From: Ekhidna sp964289745
Lineage (GTDB): Bacteria > Bacteroidota > Bacteroidia > Cytophagales > Cyclobacteriaceae
Length of the DNA stretch: 64,000 nucleotides
Reading direction: 5' to 3'
Assembly: GCA_964289745.1 (NCBI GenBank)
Contig: CAXYMM010000001.1
Coordinates: 1,736,001 to 1,800,000 of the forward strand
This document shows, piece by piece, positions 25,465 to 34,502 of the stretch (positions are counted from its first letter, which is position 1; the number at the start of each line of letters is the position of its first letter). The notes under the pieces were generated by a model. That model did no database searches, was not told the DNA's origin, and saw nothing but the letters and a program-made list of their open reading frames with translations. The position numbers were made by a program, and so were the translations under genes.

Positions 25465-25880
25465 TAATATCCAATTATACAATGCCTGAACTTTCAGAGG
25501 TAGCGCAAAAATTATTGTTCAAGTTTTACGATATTAAGGTTTGGTGTTTCAATGCCGAAATGGGTGCTGGAAAAACGACACTTATCAAAGAGATTGGGAA
25601 GCACTTAGGAATCGAGGACGAGGTGAATTCGCCGACCTTCTCAATAATAAATGAATATGAAAAATCCAATGGGGAGTTGGTTTATCACTTTGATTTTTAC
25701 CGATTAAGAAAGATAGATGAGGTTATTGATTTAGGAATAGAAGATTACTTTTTTTCGGGAAATTTGTGTTTATTGGAATGGCCCGATTTGGTTTATCGAC
25801 TTCTTCCAGAGCAATACCTCGAAATAAAGATTAACTTAGTAGATGCAAAATCCCGGTCAATAACCGCAATACCTAAATGA
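25461..25880 (+). CDS. tsaE: tRNA threonylcarbamoyladenosine biosynthesis protein TsaE
   Basis: A 139-residue P-loop ATPase that works with TsaB and TsaD to make t6A37 in tRNAs that read ANN codons. The Walker A is FNAEMGAGKTTLIKEIG (about 30-46), the family motif VNSPTFSIINEYE follows, and the tail has HFDFYRLRKIDEVIDLGIEDYF and LLEWPDLV in order. The length is normal. It overlaps porX by 4 bp and ald by 4 bp, so the three form an operon, an order conserved in Bacteroidota. Confidence 0.95.
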   Translation: MIISNYTMPELSEVAQKLLFKFYDIKVWCFNAEMGAGKTTLIKEIGKHLGIEDEVNSPTFSIINEYEKSNGELVYHFDFYRLRKIDEVIDLGIEDYFFSGNLCLLEWPDLVYRLLPEQYLEIKINLVDAKSRSITAIPK

Positions 25881-27106
25881 ATGACACATCCAAATCTGGA
25901 TTTGCCCAATTAGCAAAAGAGCAAAGTCTTTACCCTCAAGAAGCACCTGAAAAAATAGTCAAAAAAGACAGTTCTATCCGTATTGGAATACCCCGAGAAG
26001 TGGCCAAGCAGGAAAAAAGAGTACCAATAAAGCCATCTTCTGTAGGGGTGCTTGTGGCAAATGGTCATGAGCTAGTCGTCGAGTCTAAAGCAGGTGAAGG
26101 TGCTAATTTTTCAGATCAGGAATACAGTGAGGCAGGAGCTTCTATTGTCTACGATAAAAAAGAAGTTTTTGAATCCAATACCGTGTTGAAAGTAGAACCA
26201 CCTACGATCGAAGAGATAGGAATGATGAAAGCTGGAAGTACACTGTTTTCAGCGTTTCAGGTGGGGAAGCAAACCGCAGAATATTTGAAGGCAATCAATA
26301 AAAAGAAACTCTTGGCAATTGGATATGAATTCATACAAGATGCAGAGGGTGGATTGCCTCTCATGCGAGCTATGAGTGAGATTGCGGGAAGCAACGTAAT
26401 GATCATCGCAGCAGAATATCTGAGTAGTGCTCATAATGGTAGGGGAATCATAGTGGGGGGAATTACAGGTGTACCGCCCACAAAAGTGATGATACTTGGA
26501 GCTGGGACAGTTGCGGAATTTGCTGCTAGAGCCGCTTTAGGACATGGAGCCGAGGTACGTGTTTTTGATGATAATCTTTATAAAATACGCAGGCTTAAAC
26601 ATACGATAGGTCATGAAATTTACACTTCCACTTTCGACTTGGCACTTTTAGAAAAAGAGATAAGAGAAGCAGATGTAGTAGTGGGAGCCATTAGAATGGA
26701 AAAAGGAAAAAATAAGATTATCATTACGGAAGATATGGTGATGGAAATGAAGCGAGGTGCGATAATTATTGATGTAAGCATTGATCAAGGAGGGTGCATA
26801 GAGACATCCGAAATGACACGTCACGATCAGCCTGTTTTTATTAAACATGAAGTTACTCATTATTGCGTTCCTAATATTGCTTCACGTGTGGCAAGAACTG
26901 CTTCACAGGCTATCTCCAATATCTTCACACCGATTCTTCAAGAAGCTGGCGATTTGGGAGGATTTGAGGAAATGGTATACCGTAAGCATTGGCTTCAAAA
27001 AGGAGTCTATTCGTACAAAGGCACTCTTACCAATCTTAGTCTTGCTAAAAAATTCAACCTTGGATATAAAGATTTAAGCCTTTTTATGGCCGCACGAATC
27101 TCCTAG
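25877..27106 (+). CDS. ald: Alanine dehydrogenase
   Basis: A 409-residue AlaDH/PNT-family enzyme that interconverts L-alanine and pyruvate plus ammonia with NAD+. IGIPREVAKQEKRVPIKP is the family N-terminal signature; the substrate Lys is in NTVLKVEPP. The NAD domain has VMILGAGTVAEFAARAALGHGAEVRVFD. ADVVVGAIRMEKGKNKIIIT and the catalytic His region HYCVPNIASRVARTASQAIS complete it. Relative to E. coli-type transhydrogenase alpha, the membrane part is absent. A ~30-residue N-terminal extension precedes the catalytic start. It is the last gene of the porX-tsaE-ald operon. Confidence 0.9.
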   Translation: MNDTSKSGFAQLAKEQSLYPQEAPEKIVKKDSSIRIGIPREVAKQEKRVPIKPSSVGVLVANGHELVVESKAGEGANFSDQEYSEAGASIVYDKKEVFESNTVLKVEPPTIEEIGMMKAGSTLFSAFQVGKQTAEYLKAINKKKLLAIGYEFIQDAEGGLPLMRAMSEIAGSNVMIIAAEYLSSAHNGRGIIVGGITGVPPTKVMILGAGTVAEFAARAALGHGAEVRVFDDNLYKIRRLKHTIGHEIYTSTFDLALLEKEIREADVVVGAIRMEKGKNKIIITEDMVMEMKRGAIIIDVSIDQGGCIETSEMTRHDQPVFIKHEVTHYCVPNIASRVARTASQAISNIFTPILQEAGDLGGFEEMVYRKHWLQKGVYSYKGTLTNLSLAKKFNLGYKDLSLFMAARIS

Positions 27107-27116
27107 TTAGTAGATA

Positions 27117-27530
27117 CTACAAATTTCCTTTGTTCTCTTTTTCTTTTAATGGCACTTGAGGGTTAGGTGTCCCATGAGATCCGTCTTTGCAGCACTTGGG
27201 TAATTTTTCATATGCATCAGAGTCCCGTGCGTAGGTATCTGCATGGTATCCAATTTTTGTAATTCTTTTTCTCAGCTTTTCAGCATTCGTTTTTTTAGGG
27301 TTATAAATAACTGTCATCACTTTATTGTCCAAATTAAGTTCTGCTTTTTTCACCCCCTTTTCAAAAATCAAATCCTTCTCCAATGTCAGCTGGCACATCT
27401 CACATATAGCGGAAGTTTGGATGTCAATCTTATATCCGTCTTTCACTTTCATAGGCATTTGCTGTGCACTCAAAATATTGGCAGACCCAATTAATAACAG
27501 GATTGTAACAATGAATCTTATCTTTTTCAT
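27117..27530 (-). CDS. Secreted heavy-metal-associated (HMA) domain protein
   Basis: A 137-residue periplasmic protein. It has a signal peptide (MKKIRFIVTILLLIGSANIL, cleaved near SAQ) and an HMA-like domain with the metal motif SAICEMCQLTLEKDL and the fold pattern KKAELNLDNKVMTVIYNPKKT. A second Cys/His-rich segment, LPKCCKDGSH, follows. Such domains bind Cu(I) or similar soft metals and deliver them to partners. I take the second Met (27530) as start because it sits at the signal-peptide n-region. It lies just downstream of the TonB-dependent receptor gene, so it is probably its metal-binding partner. Confidence 0.82.
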   Translation of the reverse strand: MKKIRFIVTILLLIGSANILSAQQMPMKVKDGYKIDIQTSAICEMCQLTLEKDLIFEKGVKKAELNLDNKVMTVIYNPKKTNAEKLRKRITKIGYHADTYARDSDAYEKLPKCCKDGSHGTPNPQVPLKEKENKGNL

Positions 27531-27559
27531 GATGATCATTTAATTGAGATTATTCTACT

Positions 27560-29758
27560 TTAAATTTTGTATCTAAACCCGGCGTAAATCATTCTCCCCA
27601 TGATTGGCCCCCAGACAATAGAAGCATCGAATTTACTTTCATCTCCAAAAGGATTTTCTGGATCAATAATGGGATTCCCTTGCTTAAAACCTAGTAAGTT
27701 TTCTGATCCCAGATAAATGCTTCCCCACCTATAGCCGCGACTTATCTGAGCGTTCATAAGTAAAAAGTCTGGGCTAAAAGATCCACGTTGAAATTCAGGT
27801 GCATTATCGGACGTATTTGGCAATCTTTTCTTTCCGAACCACTGGAGCGTATAGTCTGCTTTCCACTTATCGTATTTTGTACTGTAGGCAATATTAAGGA
27901 AAAATCTATTCCTAGAGTTAAAAGGCACTTGCCTCAGCCGCTTATTAATCGTAGCCCTAACATCGTAGAATTTATAAGCTCCTTTTGCACTTATCCGGTT
28001 TGAGAATTGGTAGTTGGCTTCAAATTGAAGGCTATGTGCGTAAGAAATACCGCTGAGGTTATAGACCCTCAATTGATCAGATTTTCTATCCATATCGTAT
28101 ATCAGTTGGTTTTCGAAAGTTGTGTAGAAATAGTCTACGATAAGGTTTAAAGCTTTTTCCGAAATATTCACACTGGTAACGACACTTCCTCCCATATTCC
28201 ATGAAACTTCTGTCTTGGGTGTTTCGGTTATGATTAGCTGTCGAGATGATACCAGAGCTTTACTGTTTTCCATAACCGCATTTGCAGTTCGATACCCTCG
28301 ACCAATAGCTCCCCGAAGGGTGGTGTTTTGGTTAACCTGAAAATGGGCATGAAATCGAGGAGTAAAGTACGTGCCATATAAATTGTGAAAATCGGTTCGT
28401 ACGCCAGCCAACACCGTGAGACGATCTTTGAGACTAAAAGTATATTCGTAATACAAGCCTGGAACTACTTCTTTTCGATTGAATATTGAATCGGAATAGA
28501 CTTCCTGAAAATCATCATAAAGGATACTTACACCTGTTTTGTATTTGTGAAATGAATTTCCAATAATATTCTGGAAGATTACATTTCCATAAAGCGTGGT
28601 TTCTTCCCCTTGATAGTTATCTCTACCAAAACCTCCGTCTATGTCCAAGTAGGTAGCGGAGTAAATGAACCCCCATCCTTTGTACGGTTTGTTTGGAAAT
28701 AGTAGCCCAGTTTTACCAAAAGCTTCTACTCGGGTGGTATTATTTTCAAACCCATACTGGGCGGAGGTTCTAAAATCATCTCTAAAACCAAAACCTAATT
28801 GACCGCCTGCTTTTTCATCACGCATCACATTCAACCCAACTTGGGACACTACTTTTTCCCCCGAGTACTTGTACCGATTCAGAATGTTGATTTGTCGACC
28901 CTTTGGTAAGTCCAAAAAGCCATCTTTGTTTTTATCCAATTCGTTGTTGAAGTAATTAGTGTGGAGTAAAATACCGCCATGCCATTTTTCTCCTAGTTTT
29001 TGACTTAGGTTGGCATTTATTTCCATTCTTCCAAAAGAATTTGCGTAGGCATTAATATAGATTTTTTCACTTGATTCTGGCTTTTTGAGTTCAACATTGA
29101 TTTGTCCCGACATCGACTCATAGCCATTTACCACACTACCAGCCCCTTTCCCCACATCGATAGACTGAATCCATGTACCTGGCATGAAGGAAAGCCCATA
29201 CTGCCCTGAGAGCCCTCGCACATTTGGGATATTCTCTCTATTTATTTGAACATAGCGACCCTCTAGTCCGAGCATCTTCAATGTTTTGGCTCCAGTTATG
29301 GCATCTGTGAAGGAGACATCTACGCTGGCATTGGTCTCAAAACTCTCGGATAGGTTACAGCACGCTGCTTTTGTTAGTTCCGCTTCTGTAATAACTTCTA
29401 TGTGTTTGGATTCTAACTGATCAAAAAAGGTACTCTGCGCCTGTACAACGACTTCATCCAGTGCTTCAGTCTTTTCCTTTAAGACTATGATGAGCTTGCC
29501 AGTAAAAGGACTGTACAGAGTGTCTGATATGAAACCAGAATACGATACTACCAAATTGGAAACAGCGTTTCTCAAGGTAAACTCAAAACTTCCTTTTTCA
29601 TTTGTAATAACACCATTCTGAGTGCCCAGTTCAAGTACCGCGGCACCGATTAGTGGTTGATTTTTATTGTCTGTTACTACTCCACTTATTCTTTTTTGTG
29701 CAATAGATGTAGTAGATAGAATGAAAATTAAAAAAAAGAAATACAGATAGTCTTTCAT
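27560..29758 (-). CDS. TonB-dependent receptor, probably for copper or another metal
   Basis: A 732-residue outer-membrane receptor. Order: signal peptide (YLYFFFLIFILSTTSIAQ), carboxypeptidase-regulatory-like domain (RISGVVTDNKNQPLIGAAVL, about 22-110), plug (ALDEVVVQAQSTF; AACCNLSESFETNASVDVSF; GLSGQYGLSFMPG; GAGSVVNGYESMSGQINVEL), then a ~22-strand barrel ending in RMIYAGFRYKI with a terminal aromatic/hydrophobic strand. The AACCNLSESF segment, with two adjacent Cys, recurs in receptors encoded beside HMA proteins. Neighbouring metal-binding genes on both sides suggest copper or a similar ion or its complex as substrate; this is inferred from context. The start is the Met before the signal peptide. 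Confidence 0.87.
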   Translation of the reverse strand: MKDYLYFFFLIFILSTTSIAQKRISGVVTDNKNQPLIGAAVLELGTQNGVITNEKGSFEFTLRNAVSNLVVSYSGFISDTLYSPFTGKLIIVLKEKTEALDEVVVQAQSTFFDQLESKHIEVITEAELTKAACCNLSESFETNASVDVSFTDAITGAKTLKMLGLEGRYVQINRENIPNVRGLSGQYGLSFMPGTWIQSIDVGKGAGSVVNGYESMSGQINVELKKPESSEKIYINAYANSFGRMEINANLSQKLGEKWHGGILLHTNYFNNELDKNKDGFLDLPKGRQINILNRYKYSGEKVVSQVGLNVMRDEKAGGQLGFGFRDDFRTSAQYGFENNTTRVEAFGKTGLLFPNKPYKGWGFIYSATYLDIDGGFGRDNYQGEETTLYGNVIFQNIIGNSFHKYKTGVSILYDDFQEVYSDSIFNRKEVVPGLYYEYTFSLKDRLTVLAGVRTDFHNLYGTYFTPRFHAHFQVNQNTTLRGAIGRGYRTANAVMENSKALVSSRQLIITETPKTEVSWNMGGSVVTSVNISEKALNLIVDYFYTTFENQLIYDMDRKSDQLRVYNLSGISYAHSLQFEANYQFSNRISAKGAYKFYDVRATINKRLRQVPFNSRNRFFLNIAYSTKYDKWKADYTLQWFGKKRLPNTSDNAPEFQRGSFSPDFLLMNAQISRGYRWGSIYLGSENLLGFKQGNPIIDPENPFGDESKFDASIVWGPIMGRMIYAGFRYKI

Positions 29759-29821
29759 GATTGTGATTTGAATTTTAACTGAGAAAATGAAACGCATTTT
29801 GCGTCTACATCACAATCAATA

Positions 29822-30208
29822 TCAGATTAAAAAGGCCTGTATCAATATCGTTATATTGCTATCAGGAGGAGGAGGGGAGTATTCTTTGAAGACATTTTTT
29901 ATATTTTTATTTTCATGAAGCTCAAATTCAAAGAAAGTAAAAGCGGTCAACACAAAAAGTGAAGGTGTAGAATCAAAATCAAAGGATGAGGTTGCAATCT
30001 CTTCTATCTTCATTTGTTGGCTTACATCTTTGCAACAGGGCATCTTCTGTTCGGAATTTTCGTTGCAACAATTACCTTTCGCCAGATGAAAAACAGATAC
30101 TGATTTCAATCTACCCATGCAGTAGTGCTTGTTCAGTGTGATACCTGTAGTGGCGACTAACAGCAAAGATGCTAGCGTAATGTGCGTTATCTGTTTTAAT
30201 GTAGACAC
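29822..30208 (-). CDS. HYC_CC_PP family protein (Cys/His-rich, secreted)
   Basis: A 128-residue protein with an N-terminal hydrophobic signal or anchor (ITLASLLLVATTGITL) and the diagnostic motifs of the HYC_CC_PP family: KHYCMGRLKS, then GNCCNEN and PCCKD, and near the C-terminus EYSPPPPDSN. The paired Cys and the His suggest soft-metal binding. The family is usually found beside TonB-dependent receptors and HMA proteins in Bacteroidota, as here. Its precise role is not known; a copper-handling role is inferred from context. Confidence 0.82.
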   Translation of the reverse strand: MSTLKQITHITLASLLLVATTGITLNKHYCMGRLKSVSVFHLAKGNCCNENSEQKMPCCKDVSQQMKIEEIATSSFDFDSTPSLFVLTAFTFFEFELHENKNIKNVFKEYSPPPPDSNITILIQAFLI

Positions 30209-30241
30209 TGTATATAATACGATAACCTTACCATAGAGTTG

Positions 30242-30880
30242 CTAATGACAGTTCAGATTGAACTTCTTGAGGCGATAATAATTATAGGGGAGGGGTACGA
30301 TAAATCCAGCTATTAATGCCGGGATTAAGGCTAGCCAATAGACAGGATTGTCAAATGTAGCTTTTCCACCAGTAATCATAAAATCTGTGGAGGTCATGGC
30401 TAATTCCATTGCTACCATTGAAATAAAGGACATTCCAAGTGCGGTTTTAAAAGCCAAAGACCATGAGAAATGTTCACGAGTTTTAAGAATGATGGTTTCC
30501 ATTAACATTGAGGTGCACAAACCTGCAATAATTGCGAGTATCATTTGAGTCATTAGAGGTGTTGATGGGTAGTAAGCTTGTAGGAAAAAAATAATCCCAA
30601 AATCCCCAATAGAACACCCTGCGAGACAATTGAGCGTGTTAAAACTAGCGTTAGCCCATTTTTGCGGATCAACCCAAAAGTTTTCAAAATTTTTTAATTC
30701 GTACCCTTCCTTCAATAAGAGTGCGTTAAGCTCTTTGGGTGGGATATCGCCTTGTATGGTCAGTTGAATTCCGTTGGATAAATCGGCAGTCCATTTTTCG
30801 ATACGGTTGTGGCTATCGAGCAGTGGCTTTACCTTGGAGAGGCATCCTTCACAATATAGGTCGGTATCGTATGTTTTTAT
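30242..30880 (-). CDS. HMA-DUF4396 fusion membrane protein, no canonical start
   Basis: The frame encodes an N-terminal HMA-like domain (TYDTDLYCEGCLSKVKPLLD, CxxC metal motif) joined to a DUF4396 membrane domain (TLNCLAGCSIGDFGIIFFLQ, then helices MILAIIAGLCTSMLMETIIL, FKTALGMSFISMVAMELAM, and VYWLALIPALIAGFIVPLPY), 212 codons in all. DUF4396 proteins are small metal-linked membrane proteins of unclear function. There is no ATG, GTG or TTG ahead of the HMA part: the frame is open only to a TAG at 30893-30895 and the first plausible start is ATA (30878-30880, followed by AAAACATAC). A TTG at 30713-30715 would give only the DUF4396 part. It is the first gene of the metal cluster on this strand. 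Confidence 0.7.
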   Translation of the reverse strand: MKTYDTDLYCEGCLSKVKPLLDSHNRIEKWTADLSNGIQLTIQGDIPPKELNALLLKEGYELKNFENFWVDPQKWANASFNTLNCLAGCSIGDFGIIFFLQAYYPSTPLMTQMILAIIAGLCTSMLMETIILKTREHFSWSLAFKTALGMSFISMVAMELAMTSTDFMITGGKATFDNPVYWLALIPALIAGFIVPLPYNYYRLKKFNLNCH

Positions 30881-30892
30881 TGCGATATCTAT

Positions 30893-31222
30893 CTAACAAC
30901 AAGTTTGCTATTAAAAGTTTAAAAATAAAAAGCCACATATAATTAGAGCTATTTATAATTACTATTTGGCATAAAAAACCGTTGATCAGAACACTATCCA
31001 AATAACCGTCAGGCATCCAGTGGGGTAACTCTTTTTGAGGTTTGAGCTAAAGATTTTCAAAAAAATAGCACGGACTCTACATCATATTTACTCCCTAATT
31101 TGATTGGTGCTTTACTTCTGCTTCATAATGCTCACCAAAACAAAGCTTATCCATCAGCAACGGTCAATGCCATTTGGGTTGTATTCTCTTGATTTAAACT
31201 TAATAAAACAAAGTTTGAGTGC
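30893..31222. other. Intergenic, 330 bp, nothing recognised
   Basis: This stretch lies upstream of the metal cluster and downstream of the flavoprotein disulphide-type reductase gene, both on the minus strand. I see no coding frame of note, tRNA, strong hairpin with a T-run, or clear TAnnTTTG promoter element. The minus-strand promoter of the metal cluster should lie here. Confidence 0.4.
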
Positions 31223-32704
31223 TCAAGTTACCAGATCGTGGTACATACCCTCATTCCATACTTGACTTTTGATCGCATCCTTAAGTATATGCGGTTTTAG
31301 AAGAGGCTTTCCCATAAGTACACGCCCACATTCTTGTATGCCTTCGATAATGGAAGGGTGTGGGTGAGTTAACTCCGCCAGTTCTTTTATACTTTTACCC
31401 TGCGAGATCAGAAGAGCAACGGCTTGAATTGCACTAGAAGCGTGTTCTCCTACTACTCTCATACCTAGAATTTGCATTTTTTCGTCATTTGTAACCAGTA
31501 TTTTGATAAAGCCTTCGGTATTGCGCATTGCAATAGCCCTAGAGATGGTTTCATAATTTAGACTCACCATTCGATAACTCAAGCCCTCTTCTTTTGCCTG
31601 AATTTCATTCATCCCCACTCTGGCGATTTCTGGATCAAAAAACATAATGGTGGAAATATTATTGTAAAGAAGTGGTTGCTCAGGCTTACCGAAAATCCTC
31701 TCTACGGCGTATCTCCCTTCCAGTTCTCCAATATTGACGAGCGAAATATCGGCAGTTATATCTCCAACGGCATAGATGTTTGGGATACTGGTTTGTGTGA
31801 GGACATCCTTGATTCCTCGATCATCAATATCAAGCTTCAAATCATCATCAAAAAGATCATCGTACTGGGGTACTCTCCCGATTGAAATTAACCCTTTTTC
31901 TACCTTAAATTCTTCTTGACTACCATCAGAATATTCAAGCTCATACTTTACTTCACCGTCTTCAATTGCGATGTCCAAAAGCTTGGAATTATGGTGTATC
32001 AAAACGCCGTTTGCTTCCAGGTTTTTTTCAATAATGCTCACCACATCTTCGTCTTCAAACGGTAAGATTCGATCACCTTTATCTATCAAATGCACTTTGG
32101 TTTGACCGAAATTGGAAAAAATGGTAGCGAACTCACAACCGATCACTCCAGCACCAACTATTACTATCGACTTGGGGAAGTCTTTTAAGTTTCCTAATCC
32201 ATCACTTGTGAAGATGGTTTCTTCATCGATAGGCCAACCAGCAATTTTTCTGGGCGTACTTCCCGTTGCAAGAATGATGTGATCCGCTTCAAGTTTTAAG
32301 GTTGAGAATTCGTTTCTAATTTCAACACAATGCCGATCTTTTACTTTGGCTTTGCCCACTATGTATTTAAAGATGTTTTGATTGAAACTATTGTTGATTC
32401 CATTAAGATTTTTAGTAAGCAGTTGAACCCGTTGGTCTATTGCACGCATTACCTCGTCATTAATCTTTGCATATTTGAAATAGGGTTCTTCTAAATTGAG
32501 TGCATCTTTATGTAGGTTAATCATCCGTGCTTCTCTAGATATTTCCCACCATGTTTTGCTCCACAATGCTCCTTGATGCACACCGGCACCACCCAATTGA
32601 TTTTTCTCAATAAGTGCTACCCGTTTTCCAAAGTCCAACGCACGCATGGCTGCGGCATAGCCTGCGGGCCCAGCTCCTATTATGCAAACATCAAATTTTT
32701 CCAT
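31223..32704 (-). CDS. NAD(P)/FAD-dependent oxidoreductase, SthA/Lpd-like
   Basis: A 493-residue pyridine nucleotide-disulphide reductase-family flavoprotein. The FAD motif CIIGAGPAGYAAAMRA is at the N-terminus, the NAD(P) motif IVIVGAGVIGCEFATIFS follows, and the second FAD contact is NIYAVGDITADISLVN. The C-terminal dimer-interface pair HPHPSIIEGIQE is intact. The redox pair expected in GGxCLNxGCIPSK is absent (GGAGVHQGALWSKT), so it cannot act as a dithiol enzyme such as dihydrolipoamide dehydrogenase. It may instead resemble soluble transhydrogenase, moving electrons between NADH and NADPH. It is 67 bp downstream of phhA and may share its transcript. Confidence 0.85.
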   Translation of the reverse strand: MEKFDVCIIGAGPAGYAAAMRALDFGKRVALIEKNQLGGAGVHQGALWSKTWWEISREARMINLHKDALNLEEPYFKYAKINDEVMRAIDQRVQLLTKNLNGINNSFNQNIFKYIVGKAKVKDRHCVEIRNEFSTLKLEADHIILATGSTPRKIAGWPIDEETIFTSDGLGNLKDFPKSIVIVGAGVIGCEFATIFSNFGQTKVHLIDKGDRILPFEDEDVVSIIEKNLEANGVLIHHNSKLLDIAIEDGEVKYELEYSDGSQEEFKVEKGLISIGRVPQYDDLFDDDLKLDIDDRGIKDVLTQTSIPNIYAVGDITADISLVNIGELEGRYAVERIFGKPEQPLLYNNISTIMFFDPEIARVGMNEIQAKEEGLSYRMVSLNYETISRAIAMRNTEGFIKILVTNDEKMQILGMRVVGEHASSAIQAVALLISQGKSIKELAELTHPHPSIIEGIQECGRVLMGKPLLKPHILKDAIKSQVWNEGMYHDLVT

Positions 32705-32771
32705 TAATTTTTGGCAATTGACTCGCCTAAAGATAAACTATAATTTCGGTCGCCAAAATCTTATATTAAAG

Positions 32772-33500
32772 TTAGGTCAAGGGGGTGTTCAGCTTTTCTT
32801 CTAATAGAAATTTAATTTCTGGAATGGATCTATAAAGTTGCTCGTAAGACTCTGCAATAAAATATTGATCCTGAAAACGATCCTTTCGATAGGGTGTTTC
32901 CAGAGTATGTTCTACGCTAAAAGGAAACTTCTCGGCATCTTTACTCAACGAATGGGAGGTTTCTCCAGCACTTGAAAGAATGCCTGCTCCATAAATCCGA
33001 AGCCCTTCTGCTTCGATAATTAGGCCAAACTCTACGGTAAACCAATAGACTCTGGATAGTAATTCAATGGCGTAATCGTTTCCTACATAACTCAACCCAA
33101 TTTGGCTAAGCTCTTGTAAAAAATCCACAAAGTGCTGATTAGTTAATAATGGTACATGTGCAAAAACATCGTGAAACATATCAGGCTCTTCGAGGTAGTC
33201 AATTTCTTTCTTTTTTCGAAGCCAAGTGGTCGCAGGAAACCGCTTGTTGGCCATTAGTTCAAAGAACGTATAATCTGGCACTATGCCCGGTACTACTGCC
33301 AATTGCCATCCCGTGGTTTGCTTCAATACTTTATTTGTATTTCTAAAATCCGGAATAGTTTTGTCTTTAAAATTGGCTATTTCTAAACCACGCAAGTAGG
33401 CTTCCGACGCATGAGTAGGAAGCTGCTTAATTTGGCGATCAAATAAAATGCGCCATACTTCAAAATCTTCTTGGGTGTAATTGTTGTATATCTGCGTCAT
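32772..33500 (-). CDS. phhA: Phenylalanine 4-monooxygenase
   Basis: A 242-residue bacterial aromatic amino acid hydroxylase that makes tyrosine from phenylalanine with tetrahydropterin and O2. The iron ligands are visible: the two His in EPDMFHDVFAHVPLL and the Glu in YWFTVEFGLI. WQLAVVPGIVPDYTFFELMANKRFP and SRVYWFTVEFGL are family core regions. There is no ACT regulatory domain, as usual in bacteria. Its start overlaps the end of the DAHP synthase gene by 1 bp, making it the last gene of the trp-aroF operon. Together with DAHP synthase this suggests tyrosine is at least partly made through phenylalanine here. Confidence 0.92.
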   Translation of the reverse strand: MTQIYNNYTQEDFEVWRILFDRQIKQLPTHASEAYLRGLEIANFKDKTIPDFRNTNKVLKQTTGWQLAVVPGIVPDYTFFELMANKRFPATTWLRKKKEIDYLEEPDMFHDVFAHVPLLTNQHFVDFLQELSQIGLSYVGNDYAIELLSRVYWFTVEFGLIIEAEGLRIYGAGILSSAGETSHSLSKDAEKFPFSVEHTLETPYRKDRFQDQYFIAESYEQLYRSIPEIKFLLEEKLNTPLT

Positions 33501-34501
33501 TAGATAAGCATTTTTAGCCGATTTAATTTAGAAACTAGCTGAGCTGCTTCGGTAAAATCCAAGGTTTGCAGACTATCAGAGTATGCTTCTGAGGGGTTGC
33601 AATGCGTTTCAAAAATAATTCCGTCAGCTCCTGCGACAGTAGCGGCCATTGCTATTGCATCTACATGATCTCGAATCCCAATCCCATGTGAGGGATCGGC
33701 AATAACAGGAAGATGTGTTTTTTCTTTCAGAATAGGTATCGCATTGATATCGAAAGTATTTCTTGAGGCTTTTTCATAGGTTCGGATGCCTCGCTCGCAC
33801 AATAAAATTTTTTCATTTCCTCCTGAAAAGATGTATTCTGCGCTATGAAGTAATTCATCGATGGTTCCTGAGATACCCCGTTTGATCATTACAGGCTTGT
33901 CTACTTTCCCCAATTCATCCAGCAAGTTGAAGTTTTGGGTATTTCGAGCTCCAACTTGGAATATGTCGACATAATCATGCATCATCTCAATCTGCGATAC
34001 TTGCATTACTTCTGATATGATTTTGATGCCACTGACGTTGGCTAGGTCGTACCAGAGCTTGAGCCCTTCTATGCCAAGCCCCCTAAAGGAATAAGGGGAA
34101 CTTCTCGGCTTATAAACCCCACCTCGCATGATCTTGACGTCATTCTCTTTTAGAAAATCGATGGTGTCCACGATGTTTTGTTCTCCTTCTATACTGCAAG
34201 GACCTGCCATCAACGCAAAACTTCCTCCCCCAATTCTTACATGATCCCCTAGATCAATTGTTGTATTATTTACTTTCCATTTTGAGGATACCAATTTAAA
34301 ATCGTCGGTAACAATGTGAATATCTTCTATTCCTTCCAGATGACCTATTTTACGTATATCCAATTGATTTTTTCCTATTCCTATGAGGTATGAACCAAAC
34401 TGGGTCTTAACAGAGGTCGTTTTTATGCCAAGGGATGCCAACGCTTCTTCCAAAGGTTTTAAGGGCTTGTCTGAGGAACTATTTTTAAGTTGAATAATCA
34501 T
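33500..34501 (-). CDS. aroF: 3-deoxy-7-phosphoheptulonate synthase (DAHP synthase)
   Basis: A 333-residue DAHP synthase, joining PEP and erythrose 4-phosphate in the first step of aromatic amino acid synthesis. The N-terminal ~70 residues form the ferredoxin-like regulatory domain seen in type I-beta enzymes. The catalytic barrel has FALMAGPCSIEGEQNIVDT, GGVYKPRSSPYSFRGLG, DIFQVGARNTQNFNLL, PVMIKRGISGTIDE, and the metal-binding VIADPSHGIG with EXH in FETHCNPSEAYSD. It lies 1 bp after trpA and overlaps phhA by 1 bp, so it is co-transcribed with trp genes. Confidence 0.93.
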   Translation of the reverse strand: MIIQLKNSSSDKPLKPLEEALASLGIKTTSVKTQFGSYLIGIGKNQLDIRKIGHLEGIEDIHIVTDDFKLVSSKWKVNNTTIDLGDHVRIGGGSFALMAGPCSIEGEQNIVDTIDFLKENDVKIMRGGVYKPRSSPYSFRGLGIEGLKLWYDLANVSGIKIISEVMQVSQIEMMHDYVDIFQVGARNTQNFNLLDELGKVDKPVMIKRGISGTIDELLHSAEYIFSGGNEKILLCERGIRTYEKASRNTFDINAIPILKEKTHLPVIADPSHGIGIRDHVDAIAMAATVAGADGIIFETHCNPSEAYSDSLQTLDFTEAAQLVSKLNRLKMLI

Positions 34502-34502
34502 C

